Shown here piece after piece: positions 53,788 through 61,490 of a stretch of 64,000 bases of DNA. Below the pieces are notes generated by a model. The model ran no database searches. It was not told the origin of the DNA and saw only the letters and a list, made by a program, of their open reading frames with translations. This DNA comes from Dyadobacter fermentans (GTDB taxonomy: Bacteria; Bacteroidota; Bacteroidia; Cytophagales; Spirosomataceae), in NCBI RefSeq assembly GCF_019924045.1, contig NZ_JAHXBN010000012.1:282264-346263 (forward strand), in the 5' to 3' direction. How positions within the stretch are numbered: the first letter of the stretch is position 1; each line of letters begins with the position of its first letter. A program made the position numbers and the translations under genes.

Positions 53788-55449
53788 ATGGCTTTGCCCA
53801 TTATTTTTTCGATTGACGACGATCCGCAGGTGCTCCGGGCGATCAGCCGCGACCTGAAATCCCATTACCGCGAAAAATACAGGATATTGAGCACTACTTC
53901 CGTGGCCGAAGCGATGGAAAGCCTGCTCGAATTGCAGAACCGCGGTGACGAGGTGGCGATGTTTATCTCCGATCAGCGGATGCCTGAAATGCAGGGCGTG
54001 GATTTCCTTCAAAAGGCGATGAAAATGTTTCCTTTCGCTAAAAGGGTGCTGCTCACGGCCTATTCGGATACCGAAGCGGCCATCAAGGCGATCAACGACG
54101 TCCAGCTCGATTATTATTTGATGAAACCCTGGGACCCGCCGGAGGAAAAACTGTACCCGGCGATCGACGAGCTGCTCCGCGACTGGCAGGGCAACTACCG
54201 CCCCGATTTCAAGGGTATTAAAGTGATAGGTTATCAATTCTCGCCCAAAGCGCACGAAATCAAGGACTTTCTGGCGGGTAACCTGGTGCCTTACCTGTGG
54301 CTGGACGCAGAGTCGAACGAAACCGGCAGACAGATTTCCCAAAGTAACAACCTGTGCCCGGTCGACTTCCCGGTGGTGATTTTTGAGGATGGGTCTTTGC
54401 TGAAAACGCCGTCGCTGATTGACATTGCCGAGCGCATCGGTCTGAACCCCAAGACGAAACAGCAGATTTACGATGTCGTGATTATCGGTGCGGGCCCGGC
54501 AGGGCTGGCGGCCTCGGTGTATGGCGCCTCGGAAGGTTTAAGTACTTTATTGATCGAGCGGAAAGCACCTGGCGGACAGGCCGGTACCAGCTCCCGCATT
54601 GAAAACTATCTCGGCTTCCCGACCGGTTTGAGCGGCGCAGAGCTTACGCGCCGTGCGATCACCCAGGCGACGCGATTCGGGACTGAATTCCTTTCGCCCC
54701 AGTTTGTGAAAGAGATTAAGTTAAAGGATAAATATAAAACGGTGGTGCTGGGAGACGGCAGCGAGGTGAATGCAAAGGCCGTCGTGATCACAACGGGCGT
54801 CGATTACCGCAAGCTGGATACCCGCGGCGTGGAAGATTTTACGGGAAAAGGCATTTACTACGGCGCGGCCAGTACGGAGGCCAGCTCATGCGGAAACAAG
54901 GATGTGTACGTGCTGGGCGGAGGTAATTCGGCCGGACAGGCGGCGATGTACTTGTCGAAGTTTGCGCGCAATGTGTATATCCTGATCAGGAGAAATGACC
55001 TGACGTCGTCCATGTCGTCGTACCTCATCGACCAGATCGCCGGCACGGAGAATATCAGCGTGCTGGGTTGCACGGAAATTGTGGAAGCACAGGGCGACGG
55101 CCATCTCGAAAGCCTGAAACTCGTGGATTTGAATACAAGCGAGGAGCGCACCGTTCCCGCTGACGCTCTCTTCATTTTCATTGGCGCGAAACCTTATACG
55201 GAATGGGTAGGTCTTGAAATCATTAAAAACAAGAAGGGTTTCATCGAAACAGGCCGCGAAATGAAGAACTACGAGAATTTCAAGGAAGTTTGGAAAGCCG
55301 ACCGCGATCCCTATCTGCTTGAAACGAGCTCGCCGGGCATTTTTGCCGCGGGCGACGTGCGTGCGGGCGCAATGAACCGCGTGACGTCGGCGGTAGGCGA
55401 GGGCTCGATGTCCATCAGTTTTGTTCACCAATATCTAAGCGAAGTATAA
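53788..55449 (+). CDS. Receiver domain fused to thioredoxin-reductase-like FAD oxidoreductase
   Basis: This 553-residue fusion has three parts. A receiver (1-130; Asp62 in FISDQRMPEMQG, and LLTAYSD and YYLMKPWDPP) is followed by a glutaredoxin-like middle domain (about 145-215) whose usual CPxC is replaced by FSPKAH. A thioredoxin-reductase-like FAD/NAD domain follows (about 225-553, with IIGAGPAGLAASVYGASEGL and LGGGNSAGQAAMYL). The usual redox CxxC of thioredoxin reductase is absent; a lone Cys lies in ASSCGNK. It is in an operon with the upstream kinase, whose phosphorylation may gate the oxidoreductase. The UBP-finger gene overlaps its stop by one base. Confidence 0.92.
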   Translation: MALPIIFSIDDDPQVLRAISRDLKSHYREKYRILSTTSVAEAMESLLELQNRGDEVAMFISDQRMPEMQGVDFLQKAMKMFPFAKRVLLTAYSDTEAAIKAINDVQLDYYLMKPWDPPEEKLYPAIDELLRDWQGNYRPDFKGIKVIGYQFSPKAHEIKDFLAGNLVPYLWLDAESNETGRQISQSNNLCPVDFPVVIFEDGSLLKTPSLIDIAERIGLNPKTKQQIYDVVIIGAGPAGLAASVYGASEGLSTLLIERKAPGGQAGTSSRIENYLGFPTGLSGAELTRRAITQATRFGTEFLSPQFVKEIKLKDKYKTVVLGDGSEVNAKAVVITTGVDYRKLDTRGVEDFTGKGIYYGAASTEASSCGNKDVYVLGGGNSAGQAAMYLSKFARNVYILIRRNDLTSSMSSYLIDQIAGTENISVLGCTEIVEAQGDGHLESLKLVDLNTSEERTVPADALFIFIGAKPYTEWVGLEIIKNKKGFIETGREMKNYENFKEVWKADRDPYLLETSSPGIFAAGDVRAGAMNRVTSAVGEGSMSISFVHQYLSEV

Positions 55450-55718
55450 TGAGCCAGGTTTGTAAGCATATAGAAGATATTCAGGAGATTAAGGTCGCCC
55501 ACGAGCTGGTTTGTGAGGAATGTAAGAAAGTAGAAGGATGGTGGGTGCATTTGCGCACCTGCCAGACCTGTGGCGCCACTTTATGCTGCGACAGCTCGCC
55601 TTCCAAGCATATGACCAAGCATTTCCACCGCACCGGCCACCCGGTGGCCTCCTCAGCCGAGCCGGGGGAGAAGTGGCTGTGGTGTTATAAGGATGAGACG
55701 TTTGTGGAATATGAGTAA
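55449..55718 (+). CDS. Stand-alone UBP-type zinc finger protein
   Basis: This 89-residue protein is essentially one ZnF-UBP domain. The likely zinc ligands are Cys5, His7, Cys22, Cys25, Cys38, Cys41, Cys46 and His54/His58/His64, with the aromatic pair WWVHLRTCQTCG. The fold is best known from eukaryotic ubiquitin-binding proteins; in bacteria it occurs as a small stand-alone protein, often beside the kinase and FAD-oxidoreductase genes seen here. Its ATG overlaps the preceding stop (TAATG), indicating translational coupling. Its partner is unknown. Confidence 0.9.
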   Translation: MSQVCKHIEDIQEIKVAHELVCEECKKVEGWWVHLRTCQTCGATLCCDSSPSKHMTKHFHRTGHPVASSAEPGEKWLWCYKDETFVEYE

Positions 55719-55865
55719 AAGGGAGGAATGGAAGGAATGGGAGGAAGGGGAGGAATGGGAGGAAGGGAGGATGGGGAGGAATGGGAGGATGAGAGGGGAG
55801 AACGCCCCACGCCGATTCTCCTTTCTCCCTTTCCTCCTTTCCTCCATCCTCCCTTTTCTCCCTCG
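55719..55865. repeat. Polypurine/polypyrimidine imperfect inverted repeat
   Basis: About 80 bases of nearly pure G/A built from GGAGGAATG-like units (55719-55799) face about 50 bases of C/T built from CCTCCTTTC-like units (55815-55865). A short mixed loop (ACGCCCCACGCCGA) separates them. It could form a long hairpin or a triplex. No gene is visible. Confidence 0.75.
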
Positions 55866-55877
55866 TATTGATTTTCG

Positions 55878-55885
55878 TAACTTTG
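55878..55885 (+). promoter_or_regulatory. Bacteroidota -7 box TAACTTTG
   Basis: It matches TAnnTTTG and ends 4 nt before the ATG of the AraC gene. No -33 TTG is well spaced, since the polypyrimidine tract lies there. Confidence 0.5.
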
Positions 55886-55889
55886 TCCT

Positions 55890-56798
55890 ATGACGAAATC
55901 AGCGACGATCGAACAGTTCTACAAGGACACTTCCATGCTCATACCTGCGCAGGTTCAGAAGGAGGTAGGGCATTTCAATATTTTCAGAACGGACGAGCTA
56001 TATCGTGTCGCGGCGAAAAACAGGGTGATGCCCTACAACCGCCGGGCCTATTACAAAATCAGCCTGATTATCGGTCGCAACAGGGCGGAGTATGCGGATA
56101 AAGTAATTGATATAGAGCATAATGCATTGCTTTTTGCGACGCCGCTGATTCCCTATAACTATGTGCCGCAGGATGAAAATCAGGCGGGGTTCTTCTGCAT
56201 TTTCTCCGAAGATTTTCTCACACAGGACAACAGCGGCGTCCGCTTACGTGAACTGCCCGTTTTTAAACCGGGCGGAAGTCCGGTTTTTTTCCTCAACGAC
56301 GAGCAGATCGAGGATATCAAATACATTTTCAGAAAGATGTTTCGGGAAATCGAGTCGGACTATGCCTACAAGTATGATTTGCTGCGCAATTATGTGATTG
56401 AGCTCATTCATTTCGGGCAGAAGTTGCAGCCTGCTACCTCACTTTTTACCGAAACCAATGCCTATAAACGCGTTTCGTCACTTTTCATCGAGTTGCTCGA
56501 ACGCCAGTTTCCCGTAGAGCCGCCGCATCAGAAATTGAGCTTGCGTTCGCCCAAGGATTATGCCGACCAACTTTCGATCCATGTCAATTACCTCAACAAG
56601 GTTTTGAAGGAAATTACAGGCAAAACCACTACCGAGCTCATTACGGAGCGCATTATCAAGGAATCCAAGGTCCTTTTAAAGCACACCGACTGGAATGTGT
56701 CGGAGATCGCATACAGCCTGGGTTTCGAAGAGGCTTCGCATTTTAATAACCTCTTCAAGAAGCACACCGCGTTAAGTCCGCGTGCATTCAGGGCCTAG
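55890..56798 (+). CDS. AraC-family transcriptional regulator
   Basis: This 302-residue protein has an N-terminal sensor part and two C-terminal helix-turn-helix motifs (about 205-300, with YADQLSIHVNYLNKVLKEITGKTTTELI and IAYSLGFEEASHFNNLFKKHTALSPRAFR). The SDR gene 89 bp downstream on the same strand is its likely target. A -7 box lies 4 nt before its start. Confidence 0.92.
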   Translation: MTKSATIEQFYKDTSMLIPAQVQKEVGHFNIFRTDELYRVAAKNRVMPYNRRAYYKISLIIGRNRAEYADKVIDIEHNALLFATPLIPYNYVPQDENQAGFFCIFSEDFLTQDNSGVRLRELPVFKPGGSPVFFLNDEQIEDIKYIFRKMFREIESDYAYKYDLLRNYVIELIHFGQKLQPATSLFTETNAYKRVSSLFIELLERQFPVEPPHQKLSLRSPKDYADQLSIHVNYLNKVLKEITGKTTTELITERIIKESKVLLKHTDWNVSEIAYSLGFEEASHFNNLFKKHTALSPRAFRA

Positions 56799-56855
56799 AT
56801 TTGAATTTCGTAAGTTTTGGTTTGAAAGCCGCAAATCCGGCGGAATAGTGCCCGG

Positions 56856-56863
56856 TACCTTTG
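56856..56863 (+). promoter_or_regulatory. Bacteroidota -7 box TACCTTTG
   Basis: It matches TAnnTTTG and lies 24 bp before the SDR start codon, giving the SDR its own promoter downstream of the AraC gene. Confidence 0.5.
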
Positions 56864-56887
56864 TTCCATCAATTTTAAACAGCAAAA

Positions 56888-57655
56888 ATGATGGAATCAG
56901 TAAGTAAAATAGCATTGGTAACCGGCGGCAGCCGTGGTTTAGGGAAAAATATGGCGCTGCGCCTGGCAGAGAAAGGAAACGACGTGATCATCGTTTACCG
57001 CAGCCAAGCGCAGGAGGCCGGTGAAGTGGTAGCGGCCATTGAGGCATTGGGTCAAAAAGCGGCCGCCATTCAGCTGGATACCGCGGACGTAAAGTCCTTC
57101 GACCATTTCTTTACTCAGGTCTCCGGTATTCTGAAAGACAAATGGAACCGCGTTTCTTTCGATTTTCTGATCAATAATGCGGGCATCAGCCGCCCTTCTC
57201 TATTTCCTGAAACCAGCGAGCAGGACTTTGATGACCTGATGAACGTACATTTCAAAGGCGTTTATTTCCTCTCACAAAAGGCATTGCCGCTCCTCGCAGA
57301 CCGCGGACGGATCGTGAACCTTTCCACAGGCCTCGCGCGCTTCTCTACGCCCGGTTACGCCGCGTACGCGTCCATGAAGGGCGCGATCGACACACTCACG
57401 CGCTACATGGCGAAGGAATTGGGTGGTAGAGGCATTACAGTGAATGCATTGGCGCCAGGTGCGATCTATACCGATTTCAACAGCGAGTCGTTCGATAACC
57501 ACCCCGGCCTGACCGACTTTATCAGCAGCATCACTGCGCTGGGACGGGTGGGCGAGCCCAACGATATTGGCGGCGTCGTGGCGTTCCTGTGTTCGGAAGA
57601 TGCGCGCTGGATTACCGGTCAGCGAATAGAAGTTTCGGGAGGAATGTTCCTCTAA
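56888..57655 (+). CDS. Short-chain dehydrogenase/reductase
   Basis: This classical 255-residue SDR has VTGGSRGLGKN at residues 12-22, NNAG in FLINNAGIS, the catalytic triad Ser in NLSTG and Tyr/Lys in YASMK, then GITVNALAPGAIYTDF and an RIEVSGGMFL C terminus. Unlike the SDR at 4788, its active site is intact. It is likely induced through the AraC regulator just upstream. Substrate unknown. MESVSK at 56891 is an equally good start. Confidence 0.93.
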   Translation: MMESVSKIALVTGGSRGLGKNMALRLAEKGNDVIIVYRSQAQEAGEVVAAIEALGQKAAAIQLDTADVKSFDHFFTQVSGILKDKWNRVSFDFLINNAGISRPSLFPETSEQDFDDLMNVHFKGVYFLSQKALPLLADRGRIVNLSTGLARFSTPGYAAYASMKGAIDTLTRYMAKELGGRGITVNALAPGAIYTDFNSESFDNHPGLTDFISSITALGRVGEPNDIGGVVAFLCSEDARWITGQRIEVSGGMFL

Positions 57656-57662
57656 AATTGAA

Positions 57663-57688
57663 AAGCCGCCGCAAATCTGCGGCGGCTT
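57663..57688 (+). terminator. Terminator hairpin after SDR
   Basis: AAGCCGCCGCA pairs exactly with TGCGGCGGCTT across a 4-nt loop. A long T-run is missing, but the position between convergent genes supports termination. Confidence 0.65.
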
Positions 57689-57710
57689 GGTGTGTACAGG
57701 CCTCTCCCGG

Positions 57711-58334
57711 TTAGTTTTTGTTACCTGAGAGTTTCAGATGGACCTCGATACCCGGTTTGATGGACGCATCGTCCGGCAGGCCGGGTTCTGTGGCATAAGT
57801 CATGCCCCATAGTGTGCGATCAAACGTCGTGATTGCCTCCAATTTGAAGGAGTCGCCATTCAGATCGATCCGGGCAGGGAATGTGACCGGATTACTCTTG
57901 CCTAACAGTGTTAAATGACCTGTCACCTCGAAATTCGCGCCGGAAACCACACCAGCCTCGGTTCCCGTATAGGGTGCTACGCTCATGATTTCAAAAGTGA
58001 CGTTCGGATGGAGCGCCATGTTGAAGAAATCGGGGCTTTGCAGATGGTGTACCAGTTGGTGTTTCAACTCGTCGGTAGGCAGGTTCAGGTTGACGATCGA
58101 TGAAAGCGGAAGCGTAAATGCCCCGCTTTTTACTTTTCCTCCTTCGATCAGCAGGCTGTTGCTTTCGACGTCGAGTGTACCCTCATTGAAGTAACCCGTT
58201 TTGAGGTAACCTTTCCATTCCGCCACCGAAGTTTCGTCAAGACGGTAGTTGGTTGCGCCAACAGGCGCATCATGGTCGGTGCAGCTCGTAAACAGCGCTG
58301 CAACTGTTAACAGTGTTAGAAATTGTCTTTTCAT
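57711..58334 (-). CDS. YceI-family lipoprotein
   Basis: This protein of 207 residues has a lipoprotein signal peptide (MKRQFLTLLTVAALFTSC, Cys18) and a YceI lipocalin-like barrel. The barrel shows the strand order NYRLDETSVAEWKGYLKTGYFNEGTLDVESNS ... GAFTLPLSS ... NVTFEIMSV ... VTGHLTLLGKSNPVTFPARI. YceI proteins bind isoprenoid or amphiphilic ligands in the cell envelope. Longer in-frame starts exist (MKTNQT at 58352 and one at 58475), but the lipobox spacing favours 58334. It is convergent with the SDR. Confidence 0.88.
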   Translation of the reverse strand: MKRQFLTLLTVAALFTSCTDHDAPVGATNYRLDETSVAEWKGYLKTGYFNEGTLDVESNSLLIEGGKVKSGAFTLPLSSIVNLNLPTDELKHQLVHHLQSPDFFNMALHPNVTFEIMSVAPYTGTEAGVVSGANFEVTGHLTLLGKSNPVTFPARIDLNGDSFKLEAITTFDRTLWGMTYATEPGLPDDASIKPGIEVHLKLSGNKN

Positions 58335-58521
58335 GGTTTGATTTGTTTTCATGGCTGATTTTGATTCCGATGCAAAACTAAGGGCCCGTTTCCTGCCGGG
58401 GCCTACGCGGGAAGGATAAAAAACTACGCGCGGCGGATTTTGACACAAATGGAGGCCGATTGGTATTGGATGCATTTATTGCGTTATTTGCACGAGGATT
58501 TTAGTCATTAAGCTACGGGCA

Positions 58522-58947
58522 ATGTCAATCAGAGGACCCATTATTTCGATCGAAGACGACGCCGACGATCAGTTTCTAATCAAAAGCGTGGTTGAGGAGC
58601 TCGATATCCCTAACGAGCTTTTGTTTTTCAGTAACGGCGTTGAAGCCCTGCTTTACCTCGAAACCACGCGCGACCAGCCATTCCTGATCATTTGCGATAT
58701 CAACATGCCCGTCATGAACGGCCTGGAACTCCGCGAGCGGATCGATAAGAACGAGTACTTGCGCAAGAAATCGATCCCGTTCGTATTTCTGAGCACGGCG
58801 GATAACCCGTTGGTAATCAAAACCGCCTATGAATCGACCATTCAGGGTTTTTTCAAAAAGGAGAATAGCTTCGAAGAACTGAAAGCGAGGATCAGGGTGA
58901 TGTACGACTATTGGGCCTATTGCCTGCATCCAAATCAATATCTTTGA
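58522..58947 (+). CDS. Single-domain response regulator
   Basis: This 141-residue receiver has acidic pair EDD, phosphoacceptor Asp59 in IICDINMPVMNG, the Ser/Thr in FLSTADN and Lys in GFFKKENSF. No output domain is present, as in the Rcp1/CheY-like stand-alone regulators of Bacteroidota. No kinase is adjacent; orphan kinases at 6817 or 10811 in this window are possible but unproven partners. It is the last gene before the integrated element. Confidence 0.92.
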   Translation: MSIRGPIISIEDDADDQFLIKSVVEELDIPNELLFFSNGVEALLYLETTRDQPFLIICDINMPVMNGLELRERIDKNEYLRKKSIPFVFLSTADNPLVIKTAYESTIQGFFKKENSFEELKARIRVMYDYWAYCLHPNQYL

Positions 58948-59034
58948 TCTTAATTGACTTTTATTGTAAATTGATAATCAGCTATTTATGTAAATTTCTC
59001 CTTCCTCTAACATAACCAAAATAAACGGATTTAC

Positions 59035-59042
59035 TATCTTTG
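59035..59042 (+). promoter_or_regulatory. Bacteroidota -7 box TATCTTTG before the integrase
   Basis: It lies 42 bp before the recombinase start codon and is followed by two AATGTTAGT direct copies (59044-59052 and 59059-59067) that might be recombinase arm or operator sites. Confidence 0.45.
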
Positions 59043-59084
59043 TAATGTTAGTTTCAATGTTAGTCACTATCATTAAATTCGTTT

Positions 59085-60491
59085 ATGTCACTCGCCTCAG
59101 CTAATATTCTATTCGACAGTCGCAATATGCCGGAAGGGAGATATATGGTGAAGGTGACCGTTTATGCGAACGGTATTCAACGCCATTTTTCGTCTGGACT
59201 AGTCATTGAAACAAAGGAGGTTGAATTCCTCCGAGCAAACAAGACAGGGCTTACTGGGCGTGTTCGAGATGAAGACAAGAGGGAGCTGTGGGAAAAAGTG
59301 TATGGTAATGGCCATACAGATGCACTAAATCGCCATGTTCCTAGTGTTCTAACCAGAGCGAAGTTGGTTATTTCTGATCTTGGACAGTCGTTCGAGTTTG
59401 CTGACTTTCAGAGACTGTTCAAGAGTAAGCATCAAAAAGGCACAGCGACTTTTCCCAATGATGTTGTTATCGCGTTGGAAAACAAAGTTAGGCGACTATT
59501 TAATGAGGATAGAGTGGGTAACGCAAGAATTAACGTAACCACAGTTAACAGTCTGCGACGATTTCTGAAATTTAGGAGCAAGGGGAGAAAAGTCGATTTG
59601 GAGCTGCCCTTCGATAAAGTGACACCTAAGTTTCTCCGTGAGTATGAAGAATGGAGCCTTCGTGAGGGAAAAGTTACCCGCGTAGCAGATCGTCCTGGGA
59701 AGCCTGGTAGTATAACCACGTTTGCCATGCATTGCAGAAATATCCGGTCAGTATTTAACGACGCCATCAAAGCTAAGGTTACTGGTAGGGATTCTTATCC
59801 ATTCCTGAAAACTACGGGCTTTGTTATTCCTAGGCCTAAGAATCCCAAAAAGGCAATGTCTTCGGAGCTTATATCGGAGATTTATCATGTTGATCTCGAT
59901 AGTGATCCCAGCTTAAAGCATGCTAGGGATCTTTGGGTCTTTTCTTATTTGTGCAATGGAATTAACTTTTCAGACATTTGTCGTCTGTTGTGGAAGGATG
60001 TGGACCTTGCGAACAACAAAATCAAATTCATTCGGCAAAAGACGAAGAACACCAACAGGAGCGAAGACCTGGTCATCGAAATAGATCTATTGCCTAGGGC
60101 GATTCAAATATTAGAGGAATATGGGACGAAAGTTAGAGCGGACAACGCATACGTTTTTCCGTTCCTATACAGAGCTAAGAACGAGGTAGAACGATGCAAG
60201 ATCATCAATATGCTTAGCAGTGAAACTAACCGGCGTATGAAGCGCTTGCTCAAAAGACTTGGATTTGAGCCGACCGACAAAATCAAGGGACGTACGTATG
60301 AAGCTCGCCATAGCTTTGTAACGACTTTGATAAGGGCGAAAGCGCCAACCTCGTTTGTGTCCAGGAAAATCGGGCATGCAAGTATTGTAAGCACTGAATC
60401 ATATATTGGCTCCTTTGAAGATGAGCAAACGCAACAGTTTTTATCGGTTCTGATACCTAAGCGCGAAAAACAAGAAAGCCAGGGCTCGTAA
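59085..60491 (+). CDS. Tyrosine-type site-specific recombinase/integrase
   Basis: This 468-residue protein has an N-terminal arm-DNA-binding domain, a SAM-like core-binding domain (about 150-260) and a C-terminal catalytic domain (about 270-460). RKIGHAS (His) and the nucleophile-like Tyr in ESYIGSF are present, as is the Arg of EARHSFVT. The place usually held by the first catalytic Arg reads FSYLCNGINFSDI, a variant seen in some Bacteroidota integrases. It probably catalysed insertion of the element that starts here. No tRNA target lies at the left side. Confidence 0.93.
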   Translation: MSLASANILFDSRNMPEGRYMVKVTVYANGIQRHFSSGLVIETKEVEFLRANKTGLTGRVRDEDKRELWEKVYGNGHTDALNRHVPSVLTRAKLVISDLGQSFEFADFQRLFKSKHQKGTATFPNDVVIALENKVRRLFNEDRVGNARINVTTVNSLRRFLKFRSKGRKVDLELPFDKVTPKFLREYEEWSLREGKVTRVADRPGKPGSITTFAMHCRNIRSVFNDAIKAKVTGRDSYPFLKTTGFVIPRPKNPKKAMSSELISEIYHVDLDSDPSLKHARDLWVFSYLCNGINFSDICRLLWKDVDLANNKIKFIRQKTKNTNRSEDLVIEIDLLPRAIQILEEYGTKVRADNAYVFPFLYRAKNEVERCKIINMLSSETNRRMKRLLKRLGFEPTDKIKGRTYEARHSFVTTLIRAKAPTSFVSRKIGHASIVSTESYIGSFEDEQTQQFLSVLIPKREKQESQGS

Positions 60492-60506
60492 ATCCTGGCT
60501 CACATT

Positions 60507-60632
60507 CTATGCTCGTTGCTCCGGCCAATGCCAATGAATTACGCGATAGATGGCAGAGAATCCCGTAGGGTTAAGCTTCCTGATCAAAACTAGCGCTTCT
60601 TCCATTGTTAACTTGCCGTCCGGATATGCCAT
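60507..60632 (-). CDS. Tiny protein of 41 residues, unknown
   Basis: An ATG-started frame encodes a 41-residue peptide beginning MAYPDGKLTMEEALVLI and ending HWHWPEQRA. It overlaps the 47-residue upstream gene by 25 bp in another frame, which suggests translational coupling. The mix of a helical EEALVLIRKL segment and a Trp/His-rich end does not match a family I know. It may be an accessory protein of the element. Confidence 0.4.
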   Translation of the reverse strand: MAYPDGKLTMEEALVLIRKLNPTGFSAIYRVIHWHWPEQRA

Positions 60633-60751
60633 GTCAACCGCTTACTTTCCACGTCGTAATCCTTGACTTTCTCCCAATAATGGGTTGAGTCGTCCATGAA
60701 CCGTTGAATCTGTACGATCTGGGGGCCGTGTTTTCCAAAGTCCTTTTCCAT
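60608..60751 (-). CDS. Small protein of 47 residues, unknown
   Basis: It begins MEKDFGKHGPQIVQIQRFM and ends SKRLTWHIRTAS, with a charged central segment. The frame continues upstream to an ATG at 60817, but 60751 gives a more protein-like start. It is divergent from the Panacea/toxin operon promoter and overlaps the next tiny gene. No family recognised. Confidence 0.45.
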   Translation of the reverse strand: MEKDFGKHGPQIVQIQRFMDDSTHYWEKVKDYDVESKRLTWHIRTAS

Positions 60752-60856
60752 TGCTGATGAGTGTTTAAATATCAAAAAATAGGTATCAATAATATCAAAA
60801 AGATGCATGTATGTCAAGATCTTCAGTTATTTTACGTACAGAAACCGGCTGGCACC

Positions 60857-60886
60857 TTGAAACGAATGATTTGAATTGTAACTTTG
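60857..60886 (+). promoter_or_regulatory. Near-ideal promoter TTG-N19-TAACTTTG of the toxin-antitoxin operon
   Basis: TTG at 60857-60859 is followed after exactly 19 bp by TAACTTTG (60879-60886), the best match in the window to the Bacteroidota -33/-7 consensus. The antitoxin ATG is 55 bp further on. Confidence 0.75.
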
Positions 60887-60906
60887 TTTGCTTATACGAG
60901 TATTTC

Positions 60907-60924
60907 ACTTCCTTCACTGGAAGT
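60907..60924. promoter_or_regulatory. Inverted repeat ACTTCC-N6-GGAAGT in the leader
   Basis: Perfect 6-bp arms lie between the predicted transcription start and the Panacea-protein ATG, about 18 bp before the start codon. It could be an operator for self-repression or a leader hairpin. Confidence 0.4.
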
Positions 60925-60941
60925 AACCCCAAAAGACAATT

Positions 60942-61490
60942 ATGAAGCCAATAGCAAAGAATACTAAAAACTGGAGTGATGATCGGTTTGAGCTGATTAA
61001 CAAGATGTTATACGTCCTTGTTAAATTTGGTGGTAGTGCGACCTATCATCAAATAGCGAAGGCGCTTTACTTCGCAGAGAAGGAGCATTTACGGATTTAC
61101 GGGAAAAGGCTAATCAATGACTCATATAAGAAGATGGACTTTGGTCCGGTTCCGTCTGAGGCGTATGACGTGATGAAGTTTGTTGGGTTAATGCCATGGT
61201 ATAAGGCGTTGTTTTCCCGTGTCGATGATAAGACGATTTCTGCCGTTTCTCAACCAGACATGGATTACCTCGCGGAATCGGAGACTGCGGCAATTGATTA
61301 TAGCATCGACTTGATCAAAGATCTCTCGTTTAAGGAACGGACTGATTTGTCTCATGATGAAGCGTGGGAATCGGCGAAGATGAATTCGTGGATGGATATT
61401 AAAAAAATCGCAGAAGCTGGGGGGGCGTCGGAAGACATGATTGAATACTTTATTGAACGAAACGAAGCCGCGAAAGCCCTAGCGAAATGA
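60942..61490 (+). CDS. Panacea-domain (SocA-like/DUF4065) putative antitoxin
   Basis: This 182-residue protein has the Panacea/DUF4065 core at about residues 15-130, with INKMLYVLVKFGGSATYHQIAKALYFAEKEHLRIYGKRL followed by INDSYKKMDFGPVPSEAYDVMKF, the invariant family blocks. Panacea proteins are antitoxins that neutralise unrelated toxin types encoded next door. Its stop overlaps the next gene's ATG (ATGA), so the two are translated together, and it has a strong promoter and a leader inverted repeat. The assignment as antitoxin is inferred from the family and gene order. Confidence 0.85.
   Translation: MKPIAKNTKNWSDDRFELINKMLYVLVKFGGSATYHQIAKALYFAEKEHLRIYGKRLINDSYKKMDFGPVPSEAYDVMKFVGLMPWYKALFSRVDDKTISAVSQPDMDYLAESETAAIDYSIDLIKDLSFKERTDLSHDEAWESAKMNSWMDIKKIAEAGGASEDMIEYFIERNEAAKALAK

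Noticed and set aside
58948..59084. tRNA gene as the integration site
   Set aside because: No cloverleaf or CCA-end-like sequence could be read here; only an AT-rich stretch and two AATGTTAGT copies.
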